Positions 48,064-56,791 of a stretch of 64,000 nt of DNA are shown here, piece after piece (the first letter of the stretch is position 1; every line of letters starts with the position of its first letter). The DNA lies in NCBI GenBank assembly GCA_016713825.1, contig JADJOJ010000009.1, forward strand, positions 186,001-250,000, given 5' to 3'. The position numbers were made by a program, and so were the translations under genes. Source of the stretch: Candidatus Leptofilum gracile. GTDB taxonomy: Bacteria; Chloroflexota; Anaerolineae; Promineifilales; Promineifilaceae. Under the pieces are notes generated by a model. The model did not search any database and was not told the origin of the DNA. It was given only the letters and a program-made list of their open reading frames with translations.

Positions 48064-49318
48064 CCCACTCCAACTCTTCTTCACCAATGTACACCGGATC
48101 GCCGACCGCTACACCCGCAGCCGCCAATGCTTTGGAAATGCCCATAGATTCCAGAATCTTCTGGAAGCGCACCAGCGTCGTATCGAACTCAAAATAGGTC
48201 ATCGCCGCGACCCGCTCAATCTGCTTGCCGCGCACGCGCCAGCCGTCCCCCTCACGCTCAATGGTGAACCCTTCCTCATTTTCCGCCCGAATAATGGCGA
48301 TCTCATCCGTGTGGCGCGTTTGAGCAGGTGGAGCCTCGTCTAGCATGCGGCGCACCCGGTACAGCATCTGCCGCACATTTTGCCCCGTTGCCGCCGAAAT
48401 AGAGATGAACGGGTAGCCCGCCTTCTTGATTTCTTCCTCAAGCAACGGTTCCCAGGCAACGGCGTCTGGCAAATCCATCTTGTTCAGCACCACAAGCTGC
48501 GGCCGTTTTTCCAACGCAATGTCATACATAGCCAGCTCCTGGTTGATCATCGCCCAATCTTCCAACGGCTCTTTGGTCGCCCCATCCAGCAGATGAATCA
48601 GCACCCGCGTGCGCTCCACATGCCGCAAAAAATCGTGCCCCAACCCCACGCCGCTGGCCGCCCCCTCAATCAATCCCGGAATATCGGCCACCACAAACGT
48701 CTCAAAATCATCCATCTCCACCACGCCCAGGTTAGGTTGCAGCGTGGTAAATGGGTAATTGGCCACTTTAGGCGTAGCCCCACTAATCACCGAGAGCAGC
48801 GTAGATTTACCCGCATTGGGCACACCCACAATGCCCACATCGGCAATCAGCTTAAGCTCCAGAGTAACCCACAACTCCTCGCCCGGTTCACCGCGCTCAG
48901 CGATGCGCGGTGCCTGGTTTACGCTGCTGGTAAAGCGGGCATTACCCCGGCCCCCTTTGCCCCCTTGCAGCACCAAAATCTCCTGGTCTTCGGAAGTGAT
49001 GTCGGCCAGTAAATTGCCCGTTTCTGCATTCCGAATGACGGTGCCGATAGGCACTTCAATGCGCAAATTTTCGCCGCGCTTGCCATGACGATTGGATTTG
49101 CTGCCATGTACGCCATGTTCGGCCTTAAAGTGGGCCTGGCGGTTGAACTGCATCAGGCTGTTTTGGTGGCGATTGCCCGCAAAAATGATGCAGCCGCCAT
49201 CGCCGCCGTCGCCGCCGTCGGGGCCACCAAAAGGCACGTGCTTCTCCCGGCGAAAGCTAATCATGCCGTCACCACCGTTACCACTGCGAATATAAATCTT
49301 AGCTTGATCGAAAAACAT
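48056..49318 (-). CDS. obg: GTPase Obg/CgtA
   Basis: A 420-residue ribosome-assembly and stress GTPase. Residues 1-160 are the glycine-rich Obg fold (IRSGNGGDGMISFRREKHVPFGGPDGGDGGDGG). The G domain follows with GVPNAGKSTLL, DIPGLIEGAASGVGLG and NKMD. A C-terminal OCT domain (about 345-420) is present, as in Gram-positive-type Obg and unlike the acidic tail of E. coli CgtA. It lies 5 bases downstream of the yceD-like gene and probably shares its promoter. Confidence 0.97.
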   Translation of the reverse strand: MFFDQAKIYIRSGNGGDGMISFRREKHVPFGGPDGGDGGDGGCIIFAGNRHQNSLMQFNRQAHFKAEHGVHGSKSNRHGKRGENLRIEVPIGTVIRNAETGNLLADITSEDQEILVLQGGKGGRGNARFTSSVNQAPRIAERGEPGEELWVTLELKLIADVGIVGVPNAGKSTLLSVISGATPKVANYPFTTLQPNLGVVEMDDFETFVVADIPGLIEGAASGVGLGHDFLRHVERTRVLIHLLDGATKEPLEDWAMINQELAMYDIALEKRPQLVVLNKMDLPDAVAWEPLLEEEIKKAGYPFISISAATGQNVRQMLYRVRRMLDEAPPAQTRHTDEIAIIRAENEEGFTIEREGDGWRVRGKQIERVAAMTYFEFDTTLVRFQKILESMGISKALAAAGVAVGDPVYIGEEELEWGE

Positions 49319-49323
49319 ATTTA

Positions 49324-49845
49324 TTAATTATCTTTTGCATCGAGCAGCTGCTGCAGCGCACTCAGGCGTGGGTCGATGGGATTGGGATCGCAGCCGCAAT
49401 CTGCCTCATTTAAATTTTGACCACATTCCAGGCACAACCCGTGGCAATCTGGTCGGCAAATCGGCTGGATTGGCGTTTCTAGCACCGAAAGTTCCCGCAC
49501 CAGCGGGGACAGGTCAATAAAACCGTCTTCACCGATGGTGTATTCGCCTTCGGGGGCGGTGTGGGGCGGGTAGTAAAACAGATCGTCCAGCTTCAATTCA
49601 ACGGGAACGACCGCTTCGTCCAGGCAACGTACACATTCAGCAACCAGGGTGCTGTTCAACACGCCGCTCAGGTAGACGCCTTCAGACGTGCGTGTGGCGC
49701 TAAAGCTGCCGACCAATGGGTTTAATGTTAAATCTTCTACCTCAATGGTGGGGTAGTTTAGTTCAATGGTCCGACTGGTGCCCAAGGTGGCTTCCAAAAA
49801 GAAGCCGAAGTTGAAGCGCAGTCGAGAAGGGCGTTTATTTGTCAT
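49324..49845 (-). CDS. YceD/DUF177-family protein
   Basis: A 173-residue protein with the DUF177 core (GVYLSGVLNSTLVAECVRCLDEAVVPVELKLDDLFYY) and a C-terminal Cys cluster (PICRPDCHGLCLECGQNLNEADCGC), which resembles a zinc-binding end. YceD is tied to 23S rRNA accumulation and normally precedes rpmF; here no rpmF follows and obg is next, which keeps the ribosome-assembly theme. GGGAGGGA lies 5 bases before the ATG at 49845. It is divergent from rdgB. Confidence 0.88.
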   Translation of the reverse strand: MTNKRPSRLRFNFGFFLEATLGTSRTIELNYPTIEVEDLTLNPLVGSFSATRTSEGVYLSGVLNSTLVAECVRCLDEAVVPVELKLDDLFYYPPHTAPEGEYTIGEDGFIDLSPLVRELSVLETPIQPICRPDCHGLCLECGQNLNEADCGCDPNPIDPRLSALQQLLDAKDN

Positions 49846-49919
49846 GGGGTCCCTCCCTTCGGAAAAGTTTAATAGTGGAGTATAACATACGCCTTTAGAA
49901 ACAAGAAAAAGGCTCATAA

Positions 49920-50522
49920 ATGACAAAACTTTTGGTAGCAACCCATAACAAAGGCAAAGTAAAAGAGTTCGCCGACATGCTGGCTGATCTGGCCATTGAG
50001 TGGCTGAGTTTGGATGATGTGGGGGTGACAGAGGATGTGGTGGAGACGGGCAGCACCTTTCGTGAGAACAGTGTGCTAAAGGCGCGGGCTTACGCAGCGG
50101 CCACGGGCTTGCTGACGCTGGCAGATGATTCTGGATTGGAGGTAGATGCGCTGGACGGTGCGCCGGGGGTGTATACGGCGCGGTATGGGGGGGAAGGGTT
50201 AACGGCCGTTCAACGTTACCAAAAACTGCTTGAAGCCATCCAACAGGTGCCAGACCCCCAGCGCACCGCCCGCTTTCGCTGCGTCATTGTGCTGGCCGGG
50301 CCAGATGGCGAGATTTTGGGGGAATCTGAAGGGGTTTGCCAGGGGCAGATTGCTCATGCACCCGCCGGGGCTGGCGGTTTTGGCTACGACCCGGTTTTTT
50401 ATCTCCCCCAGTTTGGCCAAACAATGGCCCAGTTGACCGCTGCCGAAAAGCACAAAATTAGCCACCGGGGGCAAGCTGTGCAGGCGATTGTGCCTCGCCT
50501 GCGCCAACTGCTTGCCGGGTAG
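49920..50522 (+). CDS. rdgB: XTP/dITP diphosphatase (RdgB/HAM1)
   Basis: A 200-residue housecleaning pyrophosphatase that removes dITP and XTP. LLVATHNKGKVKEF is the substrate loop, LADDSGLEVDALDGAPGVYTARYGG the metal/acid block, and GFGYDPVFYLP and HKISHRGQA complete the family. It is divergent from the yceD gene with 74 bases between. No strong ribosome binding site is seen. Confidence 0.96.
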   Translation: MTKLLVATHNKGKVKEFADMLADLAIEWLSLDDVGVTEDVVETGSTFRENSVLKARAYAAATGLLTLADDSGLEVDALDGAPGVYTARYGGEGLTAVQRYQKLLEAIQQVPDPQRTARFRCVIVLAGPDGEILGESEGVCQGQIAHAPAGAGGFGYDPVFYLPQFGQTMAQLTAAEKHKISHRGQAVQAIVPRLRQLLAG

Positions 50523-50737
50523 CCGGGCAAGGCAACCTGGCTAGGCCGCTCGCCAGAAGTTGCCTGTAAATTGGGTTACGTTGAGATTGTGTGCCGTCGC
50601 AACCTGTGGCTGTTGTATCTTGATCGATATGGCTGCACGGTGATTCACAGCAAACGGCCGTCCTTTCCGACATACTTTAGACATTATGGCAAATTGTTTA
50701 TTGGTTTGATGTCTTTAGTGATTGAAGGAGTGAAAAG

Positions 50738-51130
50738 ATGAGAGCGGTTTTAGTGGTAGATGACAATACGGCCGTACGCATGGTCTTGACCGATTTTTTG
50801 ACGATGGCTTACCCGATGGCCCGTATTTTACAGGCAGAAAATGGGGCCAAAGGGCTGGCCCTGGCCCAGGCCGAACGGCCCGATGTGGTGTTGATGGATG
50901 CCGAAATGCCCGTTTTAGACGGGTACGCCGCCGCCCAGCAGCTGCGCCAGGCACAAGATACCAGGGCGATCCCCATCATTGCTATCTCCAGCGGGGCCAG
51001 CAACAATGAGCTGGTAAAAGGCTTGCGCAGCCTGGCAGACAGCTCGCTGCCCAAACCGTTTACGGCCGATGAACTGCTGCAGACCGTTTCTACGGTGCTG
51101 GCCCGGCGGACGATGGTGCTGACTCATTAA
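50738..51130 (+). CDS. Receiver-only response regulator
   Basis: A 130-residue CheY-like protein: VLVVDDNTAVRMVL, VVLMDAEMPVLDGYAA (phospho-Asp), IIAISSGAS and LPKPFTADELL. AAGGAG precedes the ATG. It has no kinase neighbour. Distinct from the regulator at 46694 in sequence. A terminator made from an ACGGCCGT-type palindrome follows. Confidence 0.94.
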   Translation: MRAVLVVDDNTAVRMVLTDFLTMAYPMARILQAENGAKGLALAQAERPDVVLMDAEMPVLDGYAAAQQLRQAQDTRAIPIIAISSGASNNELVKGLRSLADSSLPKPFTADELLQTVSTVLARRTMVLTH

Positions 51131-51163
51131 TTGCCTGGTTTTTTGGGAAAGATTTTGTAAGAG

Positions 51164-51196
51164 AACGGCCGTTTCCTTTAGGAAGCGGCCGTTTTT
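51164..51196. terminator. Terminator built on the ACGGCCGT palindrome
   Basis: AACGGCCGTTTCCT and AGGAAGCGGCCGTT form a 14-bp stem with one wobble and a two-base loop, followed by six T residues. It stands between convergent genes. The left arm contains ACGGCCGT and the right a one-base variant. Confidence 0.92.
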
Positions 51197-51951
51197 TATT
51201 GCAAAAAGTTTTGCACCAGCTGGGCTACCGTTTCTGGGGCTTCCAGCATCATCATGTGGCCGGCCTTCGCTAAAAGAACAAATTCCGCTTGCGGCAGGTG
51301 TGTGGCCAAAAATTCGCCAAACTTGGGTGGCATCATCTGGTCATGCTGGCTGCTGATGACCAGGGCGGGCAGGGCAATTTCTGGCAGCCTTTCGCGCAGG
51401 TCGAACTGGTTGCAAGCGATGAAGTCACCCAGCAGCACCTCTGGTTTACAGCCCATCATCAGTTGATGGTTGTGGGTCATCAGGCTGCCATCTGGCTCAC
51501 TGCCCCAAAGATGCTGGTTGATGAGGCTAACGGCCGTTGCCAAATCTTGCCCCACCGCTGCCAAAATTTGGGGCGAGACGCGCAGCTTGGCCCCCGTGCC
51601 TAGCAAAATGAGCCCAACCACAGCGGGCGGCGCAGCCAATCCTATCTGTTGGGCAATGGCCCCACCCATGGAATGCCCCACCACAAACACGTTTTTCAAC
51701 GAAAGCGCCTGAATAAAATCGAGCACATCTTGCGTGTAGTCGGTGATGGTTTGGCGGCCAGGCGGCTGGGAACGGCCGTGTCCCGCTAAATCTAGGGTGT
51801 AGACGGCCGTATCTGGCAGCCGCCGCAGCGCCGCTGGCCAGGTAAGGTGGGAGCCGCCCGCCCCGTGAATGAGCAGCATTGTTCGCCGTGCGGCTGGCGG
51901 CAAGTACGCTGCATAAAAAAGTTCAGCTTGAGACAGTTTGATTGTTGGCAT
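51196..51951 (-). CDS. Alpha/beta hydrolase
   Basis: A 251-residue serine hydrolase. LLIHGAGGSHLTWP is the oxyanion HG loop, VVGHSMGGAIAQQ the nucleophile elbow, SSQHDQMMPPKF carries the acid and KAGHMMMLEAPE the His. A lid lies between about residues 120 and 180. The substrate is unknown. I start at MPTIKLSQAELFY (51951); upstream codons to 52005 are not family-like. The binding site is weak. Confidence 0.88.
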   Translation of the reverse strand: MPTIKLSQAELFYAAYLPPAARRTMLLIHGAGGSHLTWPAALRRLPDTAVYTLDLAGHGRSQPPGRQTITDYTQDVLDFIQALSLKNVFVVGHSMGGAIAQQIGLAAPPAVVGLILLGTGAKLRVSPQILAAVGQDLATAVSLINQHLWGSEPDGSLMTHNHQLMMGCKPEVLLGDFIACNQFDLRERLPEIALPALVISSQHDQMMPPKFGEFLATHLPQAEFVLLAKAGHMMMLEAPETVAQLVQNFLQ

Positions 51952-52089
51952 GATGAAAGTGTACCGACCCCCCTGTCGCCAGACAAGTAAGCCGCTGGTG
52001 AGCATTCAAATCACCCATTTGTATCCCGCTGGACTGCCCGTTAGAATTCCAGCCGGAAGAGAAACACCAAGGAGCAAAAGGAAACAATC

Positions 52090-53382
52090 ATGGAACGATT
52101 TGTCATCGAAGGGGGCCACAAGCTAAGTGGCGCCGTGAAGGTTAGCGGCAACAAAAATGCAGCGCTCAAGCTGCTGCCTGCCTGCTTGCTCACCGACCAG
52201 CCAGTGGTGCTGCACAACATTCCCCACATCCAGGACGTCATTTTTACACTGGATTTGCTGGCTGACCTGGGTGTTGCCTTAACAGATTTGGGGGAAGGTA
52301 GCTGGCGTATCCATGCCGCCAACGTGGGCAAAACGGAGCTGGACAGCGTGTTGGCTAGCAAAATTCGAGCTTCGTTTGTGTTTTCTGGGCCGATGCTGGC
52401 GCGGATGGGGCAGGTGACGCTGCCGTTGCCGGGTGGGGATGTGATTGGCGGACGGCCGTTAGACACCCACATCACGGCGCTAGAAGCTTTGGGAACGGCC
52501 GTTGAAATGAAAGAGCGCGGCCTGTTCCACATGAACGCCGACGGGCTGCACGGCGCAGGTTACCTGCTGCTGCCCGAAGCCAGCGTTACCGCCACCGAAA
52601 ACACCGTCATGGCCGCCGTGCTGGCCCAAGGCGAAACCGTCATCGACAACGCTGCCTGCGAACCGCACGTGCGCGACTTGTGTAACTTTCTCAACAGCCT
52701 GGGGGCGCAGATCAGCGGCATTGGCAGTAACCGGCTCACCATTCAGGGGGTCGATCGCTTGAGTGGGGGCGAATTCCGCATTGGCTCCGACTTTATGGAG
52801 GTGGGCAGCTTTATTGGGGCAGCGGCCGTTACCGGCAGCGAAATCCGCATTCTAGATGCCCAGCCCAAAAATTTGGGCATGATTCGCATTGTCTATGAAA
52901 AGTTGGGGGTGCACTGGATTGATGATGGGGACGACATCATCGTGCCCGCCAACCAATCGATGAAAATAAAACCGGCGCTGGGTGGCCGCATTCCAGAGAT
53001 TAAGCCAATGCCCTGGCCCGGTTTTCCGCCAGACTTGATGAGCATTGCCGTGGTTATTGCCACGCAGTCTGAAGGCTCGGTGCTGCTGCACGACTGGATG
53101 TACGAGAGCCGCTTCTTCTTTGTGGACAATCTCACCTTTATGGGCGCGCGCATTGTGCTGTGCGATCCGCACCGGGTGATGATTTTGGGCGGCAATCAGC
53201 TAAACGCCAGCCCGCATGGCGTGCCCAGCCCAGACATTCGGGCGGGGATGGCCATGATTTTGGCGGCGTTATGCGCCCAGGGTGAGAGCAGTATTCGCAA
53301 TATTCAGCAGATTGACCGGGGCTACGAGCAGATTGAGCGGAAGCTGCAAGCGCTGGGTGCGCGCATTCAGCGGGTTAGCTAA
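52090..53382 (+). CDS. murA: UDP-N-acetylglucosamine 1-carboxyvinyltransferase with Asp at the Cys115 position
   Basis: A 430-residue EPSP-synthase-fold enzyme that transfers enolpyruvyl to UDP-GlcNAc, the first committed step of peptidoglycan. VSGNKNAALKLLPA supplies Lys22 and Asn23. The catalytic loop reads LPGGDVIGGRP with Asp117 where most bacteria have Cys; by established knowledge that swap keeps activity and gives intrinsic fosfomycin resistance (as in Mycobacterium). HITALEALG, DFMEVGSFIGAAAVTG and PWPGFPPDLM fit the family. AAGGAG lies 12-15 bases upstream of the ATG. Confidence 0.95.
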   Translation: MERFVIEGGHKLSGAVKVSGNKNAALKLLPACLLTDQPVVLHNIPHIQDVIFTLDLLADLGVALTDLGEGSWRIHAANVGKTELDSVLASKIRASFVFSGPMLARMGQVTLPLPGGDVIGGRPLDTHITALEALGTAVEMKERGLFHMNADGLHGAGYLLLPEASVTATENTVMAAVLAQGETVIDNAACEPHVRDLCNFLNSLGAQISGIGSNRLTIQGVDRLSGGEFRIGSDFMEVGSFIGAAAVTGSEIRILDAQPKNLGMIRIVYEKLGVHWIDDGDDIIVPANQSMKIKPALGGRIPEIKPMPWPGFPPDLMSIAVVIATQSEGSVLLHDWMYESRFFFVDNLTFMGARIVLCDPHRVMILGGNQLNASPHGVPSPDIRAGMAMILAALCAQGESSIRNIQQIDRGYEQIERKLQALGARIQRVS

Positions 53383-53412
53383 CGATAGGCAGAATTTTTG
53401 CTGACAGTTTAT

Positions 53413-53441
53413 TTGACCACCTTCCGGTGGTTAGGTATAAT
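53413..53441 (+). promoter_or_regulatory. Promoter of the rpmH-rnpA-yidD-yidC block
   Basis: TTGACC (53413-53418) and a consensus TATAAT (53436-53441) with a 17-base spacer, about 120 bases ahead of rpmH. Confidence 0.85.
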
Positions 53442-53526
53442 TTTCCGTCGTTTAACAGCAGGGCAAGCTGCCGTTTTTTAGATTATTTGGTAAAAACGGC
53501 CGTTAAAACTGAGTCAATAACTACTT

Positions 53527-53551
53527 CAGGGCTTTACGCCCTGGTTTTTTT
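53527..53551 (+). terminator. Leader hairpin with T7 run just before rpmH
   Basis: CAGGGC-TTTAC-GCCCTG followed by seven T residues, ending a few bases before the rpmH ribosome binding site. In this position it may be an attenuator of the operon. Confidence 0.65.
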
Positions 53552-53564
53552 AGGAGAACTACTT

Positions 53565-53789
53565 ATGCCAAAGCGTACTTATCAACCCAAAATTCGTCGT
53601 CGTATGCGCGTTCATGGTTTCCGTGAGCGTATGAGCACCAAAGGTGGCCGCAAAGTTTTGAAGAGCCGTCGCGCCAAAGGTCGTTATCAGTTGACGGTAA
53701 ATATGAATGAGCATGTCAAGCGCATCAACTGGAATGGTTCTTCCGCAACTGCGTACCGTTCCGTGAAACGGTTTGGCGGGGGAAAATAA
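53565..53789 (+). CDS. rpmH: Large-subunit ribosomal protein bL34 with C-terminal extension
   Basis: A 74-residue protein. Residues 1-45 (MPKRTYQPKIRRRMRVHG to AKGRYQLTV) are a complete normal bL34. The last 29 residues (NMNEHVKRIN... to KRFGGGK) are an extra basic tail not found in the standard 44-47-residue protein. GGAG lies eight bases before the ATG. The order rpmH-rnpA-yidD-yidC-khpB is the conserved block near the replication origin in many bacteria, but dnaA is not on the upstream side here. Confidence 0.93.
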   Translation: MPKRTYQPKIRRRMRVHGFRERMSTKGGRKVLKSRRAKGRYQLTVNMNEHVKRINWNGSSATAYRSVKRFGGGK

Positions 53790-53808
53790 CCCTCCGGTTG
53801 TTTGATGT

Positions 53809-54195
53809 ATGCTGCCACAACCGCATCGCCTTAAACGTTCTGCTGATATTGCCCAAGTGCGGCAGCAGGGGCGTAGTTGGCGTCACCCGCTGTGCATTTT
53901 GCTGGTAAACCCAGGGGAAGATGTGGCGAGTCGTTTTGCGTTTGTGGCAAGCAAACGTGTAGGCAAGGCAGTGGTACGAAACCGGGTCAGGCGTTTATTG
54001 CGTGAAGCGGTGCGTCACCATTTAGATGAGATTCAACCGGGTTGGGATTGTGTATGGATTGCACGGCCGCGACTGCTTCAGGCATCATTTGCTGAGGTGG
54101 AAACGGCCGTTTTGCACTTATTGGCGCAGGCGAAACTTTTAAGTAGTGCGGCACGTACAGCAGGCACGGTATTGCCCAGATTAACAGATCATTGA
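53809..54195 (+). CDS. rnpA: Ribonuclease P protein component
   Basis: A 128-residue basic protein that helps RNase P RNA process tRNA 5' ends. FAFVASKRVGKAVVRNRVRRLLREAVR holds the RNR motif and RNA-binding helix. The C-terminal 20 residues are extra. It starts 19 bases after rpmH, as usual. Confidence 0.95.
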   Translation: MLPQPHRLKRSADIAQVRQQGRSWRHPLCILLVNPGEDVASRFAFVASKRVGKAVVRNRVRRLLREAVRHHLDEIQPGWDCVWIARPRLLQASFAEVETAVLHLLAQAKLLSSAARTAGTVLPRLTDH

Positions 54196-54256
54196 AGCTG
54201 GAGAAATTCCCTCTGAAAACGACATGCTTTTCTCTGGATATTTGTATGATGGTAGC

Positions 54257-54466
54257 ATGAAAACAATAGCACTTTTTCTTATTCGGCTGTATCAGCGCAC
54301 GATTTCCCGCATCACCCCACCTAGCTGCCGTTTTTACCCAACCTGTTCCCACTACGGTTATGAAGCGATAGAAAAGTATGGCTTCCGTAAAGGTGGCTGG
54401 CTGGCAATTAAACGCATTGGCCGCTGCCATCCATTTAACCCAGGTGGGTATGATCCGGTTCCCTAA
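54257..54466 (+). CDS. yidD: Membrane protein insertion efficiency factor YidD
   Basis: A 69-residue protein: LIRLYQRTISRITPPSCRFYPTCSHYGYEAIEKYG with the conserved CRFxPTCSxY block and GRCHPFNPGGYDPVP at the end. It is an amphipathic inner-membrane factor that assists YidC/Sec. I use the ATG at 54257 by family length; upstream in-frame codons are not conserved. Confidence 0.95.
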   Translation: MKTIALFLIRLYQRTISRITPPSCRFYPTCSHYGYEAIEKYGFRKGGWLAIKRIGRCHPFNPGGYDPVP

Positions 54467-54510
54467 TCGGCAAGCAGCACAAAATTAACTCAATTCTGCG
54501 GAGGCATTCT

Positions 54511-55704
54511 TTGTTCATTGGAAAACGGCCGTATGCACGGCTCACACTTTTACTGCTAATTTTGGCAACGTTGGCCTTAACGTCGTGTTCTGGTAGTGCG
54601 GTTCCTGCCAATTGGCCCGGCCTCTCTACTGACGGCGAAAATTTATACGTGGCCTATGGTGCTGGTGTTTTGGGCATTGAGGCCGCTACCCAAGACGTGC
54701 TGTGGTCATACCGGCCAGAAAACGCCTCTTTATTCTTTTACGCACCCCCTTCAGTGGAAAACGGCCGTGCCATCATTGGCGATTTTGGTGCCGCCCAGGG
54801 CCTTTTCTCTCCCCAAACCGTCGTCTCCATTTATGGCTTAGATGTCAGTGACCGCAATGCCCAACCCATATGGACCCGCAATGACCTGGCCAAAGACCGC
54901 ATTGTGGCTGGCCCATTGCAGGTAGATGGCGTTGCCTACGTAGCCACCGCAGATAACCTGCTGCTCGCCCTAGAGGTTGAAACCGGCGAAGAACTGTGGC
55001 GTTTTGCCACTGAATTCTCTATTTGGGCCACCCCCACTTACTATGAAGAAACACTCTTTGTGGCCTCTTTGGATCGCCATTTGTATGCAATTGATGCCAC
55101 CGATGGCAGCGAAAAATGGGCCATAGAACTCAGCGGCGCTATGTCTGCCGAGCCAGTTGTGAACCCAGAAAACAATTTGGTCTATGCAGCCAGCTATGAT
55201 CGCGAACTGCATGCCATTGATATCGACAGCGGTAACGAAGTTTGGGCAGTGCAGGCCACCGACTGGATTTGGAGCGCCCCAGCTTTGGCCAATGGCACCC
55301 TCTACTTTGGCGACAGCAGCGGCAATGTGTTTGCCGTAGACGCAGCCGATGGCGAGGTGCTGTGGGAAAGCGGTGTCCATGCTATGAACACCGTTGCCGG
55401 GGTAACCCAAAACCCACCGTTGGAAATTAAAGGGGCCATTCAGGCCAGCCCGGCTGTTCACAATGGTATGGTGTATTTTGCTTCTTTGGGCAACGGTGCC
55501 AGTGAAGAAGGGTTGTTGGTTGCTCTGGATGCCGCGAGCGGGGACGAACTATGGCAAGTAACCACACCTGCACCACTTTTTGCGGATCCTGTGATTGTGG
55601 ACGATGTCATTGTTATTGCAATGCAGAGTGAGGCTGGCATTTTACAGGCTTATGAATTGGAAACTGGCGATTTAAGCTGGAGCTTCCAGGCCCCGGAAAA
55701 TTAG
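54511..55704 (+). CDS. Lipoprotein with PQQ-like (BamB-type) beta-propeller
   Basis: A 397-residue protein starting at a TTG with GGAGG upstream. The lipoprotein signal is LTLLLLILATLALTSC. Repeats of the form ALEVETGEELWRF, AIDATDGSEKWAIEL, AIDIDSGNEVWAVQA, AVDAADGEVLWES and ALDAASGDELWQV make a seven- or eight-bladed PQQ-like propeller as in BamB. It is inserted between yidD and yidC, where most genomes have no such gene, suggesting a role at the outer face of the insertion site. That role is an inference. Confidence 0.9.
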   Translation: MFIGKRPYARLTLLLLILATLALTSCSGSAVPANWPGLSTDGENLYVAYGAGVLGIEAATQDVLWSYRPENASLFFYAPPSVENGRAIIGDFGAAQGLFSPQTVVSIYGLDVSDRNAQPIWTRNDLAKDRIVAGPLQVDGVAYVATADNLLLALEVETGEELWRFATEFSIWATPTYYEETLFVASLDRHLYAIDATDGSEKWAIELSGAMSAEPVVNPENNLVYAASYDRELHAIDIDSGNEVWAVQATDWIWSAPALANGTLYFGDSSGNVFAVDAADGEVLWESGVHAMNTVAGVTQNPPLEIKGAIQASPAVHNGMVYFASLGNGASEEGLLVALDAASGDELWQVTTPAPLFADPVIVDDVIVIAMQSEAGILQAYELETGDLSWSFQAPEN

Positions 55705-55787
55705 TTCATTTGTTGACGGAAATAGGTAGCAATGCCCAAGTTGCTTAAATGAAAACGGCGTTGCTTTAAACAGGACTTAATCACCTT

Positions 55788-56717
55788 ATGTGGGATTTAT
55801 TAATTATCAACCCAATTACAAACGCGCTTTTGTGGCTGTATGCCGTTTTGGGCAACAATTTCATTCTTGCCCTTACGGTATTTACCATTTTTACCCGAAT
55901 CATAATGCTGCCTCTGAATTTGCGGCAGCAGCGCAGCATGGTGAAAACGCAGGAAATACAGCCGCAAATTCGGGCCATTCAGCAGAAGTACAAAGATAAC
56001 CCGCAGAAGATGCAGGAAGAGTTCCAGAGAATTGGTTACAATCCGGCGGAAAGTTTAAGCGGCTGTTTGCCTTTGCTGGCGACGATGCCTATTTTGTTTG
56101 GGCTGTTCCAGGTGCTGCGGCTGGTTTTGGGCTCTACACCGCAAACGTTGTTTGAATTGACCCAGCGGGTATACCCTGGCATTGATTTAACCAATTTGCT
56201 GCCAATTGACAGTACGTTTTTGTGGCTTAACCTCGGTCAGCCGGATCCCCTCTATATTTTGCCAATTCTCGTCTTTGTAACCATGTTTGTTCAAACCAAG
56301 TTCACGTCTCCTTCTGCACCAAAGAAGGATGACAGCAAAAACAAAGGTGGCAAAGGCAAAGAGCAGCAGGATGATCCAACGGCCGCAATGACGCAGTCGA
56401 TGCAGTACACCATGCCAATTATGTTTGGCTTCTTTTCCCTCTCTTTCCAATCTGGCTTGTCGATTTACTTTGTGTTGTCTAACCTGATTGGTATTGCCCA
56501 GGGGTTGTACACGCGGCGGGTGATGGCAGAGGAGAAGGAAGCGCTGGCGCGGCAAAAAGAGTTAAAAGCGATGGGGCTGAACGGTGGGGTAAGCATCCCA
56601 GAAGCAGAAATGCCTGTGGCTGACCCAATGCCAGATGCGAATGAAACAAAAAATAATACGTCTACACAGGGCAATAAGAATCAATCGAAGCGTAAGCGGC
56701 GGTCTGCGAAGCGGTAG
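55788..56717 (+). CDS. yidC: Membrane protein insertase YidC/Oxa1/Alb3
   Basis: A 309-residue five-helix insertase without the large periplasmic domain of Gram-negative YidC. NPITNALLWLYAVLGNNFILALTVFTIFTRIIMLPLNLRQQRSMVKTQEIQPQIRAIQQKYKDNPQKMQEE holds the groove Arg and the cytosolic coiled coil. LSGCLPLLATMPILFGLFQ and the later helices complete the core. A charged loop (about 180-210) and a Lys/Arg-rich tail probably contact ribosomes. The ribosome binding site is weak. Confidence 0.96.
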   Translation: MWDLLIINPITNALLWLYAVLGNNFILALTVFTIFTRIIMLPLNLRQQRSMVKTQEIQPQIRAIQQKYKDNPQKMQEEFQRIGYNPAESLSGCLPLLATMPILFGLFQVLRLVLGSTPQTLFELTQRVYPGIDLTNLLPIDSTFLWLNLGQPDPLYILPILVFVTMFVQTKFTSPSAPKKDDSKNKGGKGKEQQDDPTAAMTQSMQYTMPIMFGFFSLSFQSGLSIYFVLSNLIGIAQGLYTRRVMAEEKEALARQKELKAMGLNGGVSIPEAEMPVADPMPDANETKNNTSTQGNKNQSKRKRRSAKR

Positions 56718-56791
56718 GTTGTCTTTGCCCAACCAGGTATCTTACCGGTTTTGGCTGCCTGGTGTGGTTAGCGAGCATACAAGAGGAATGC

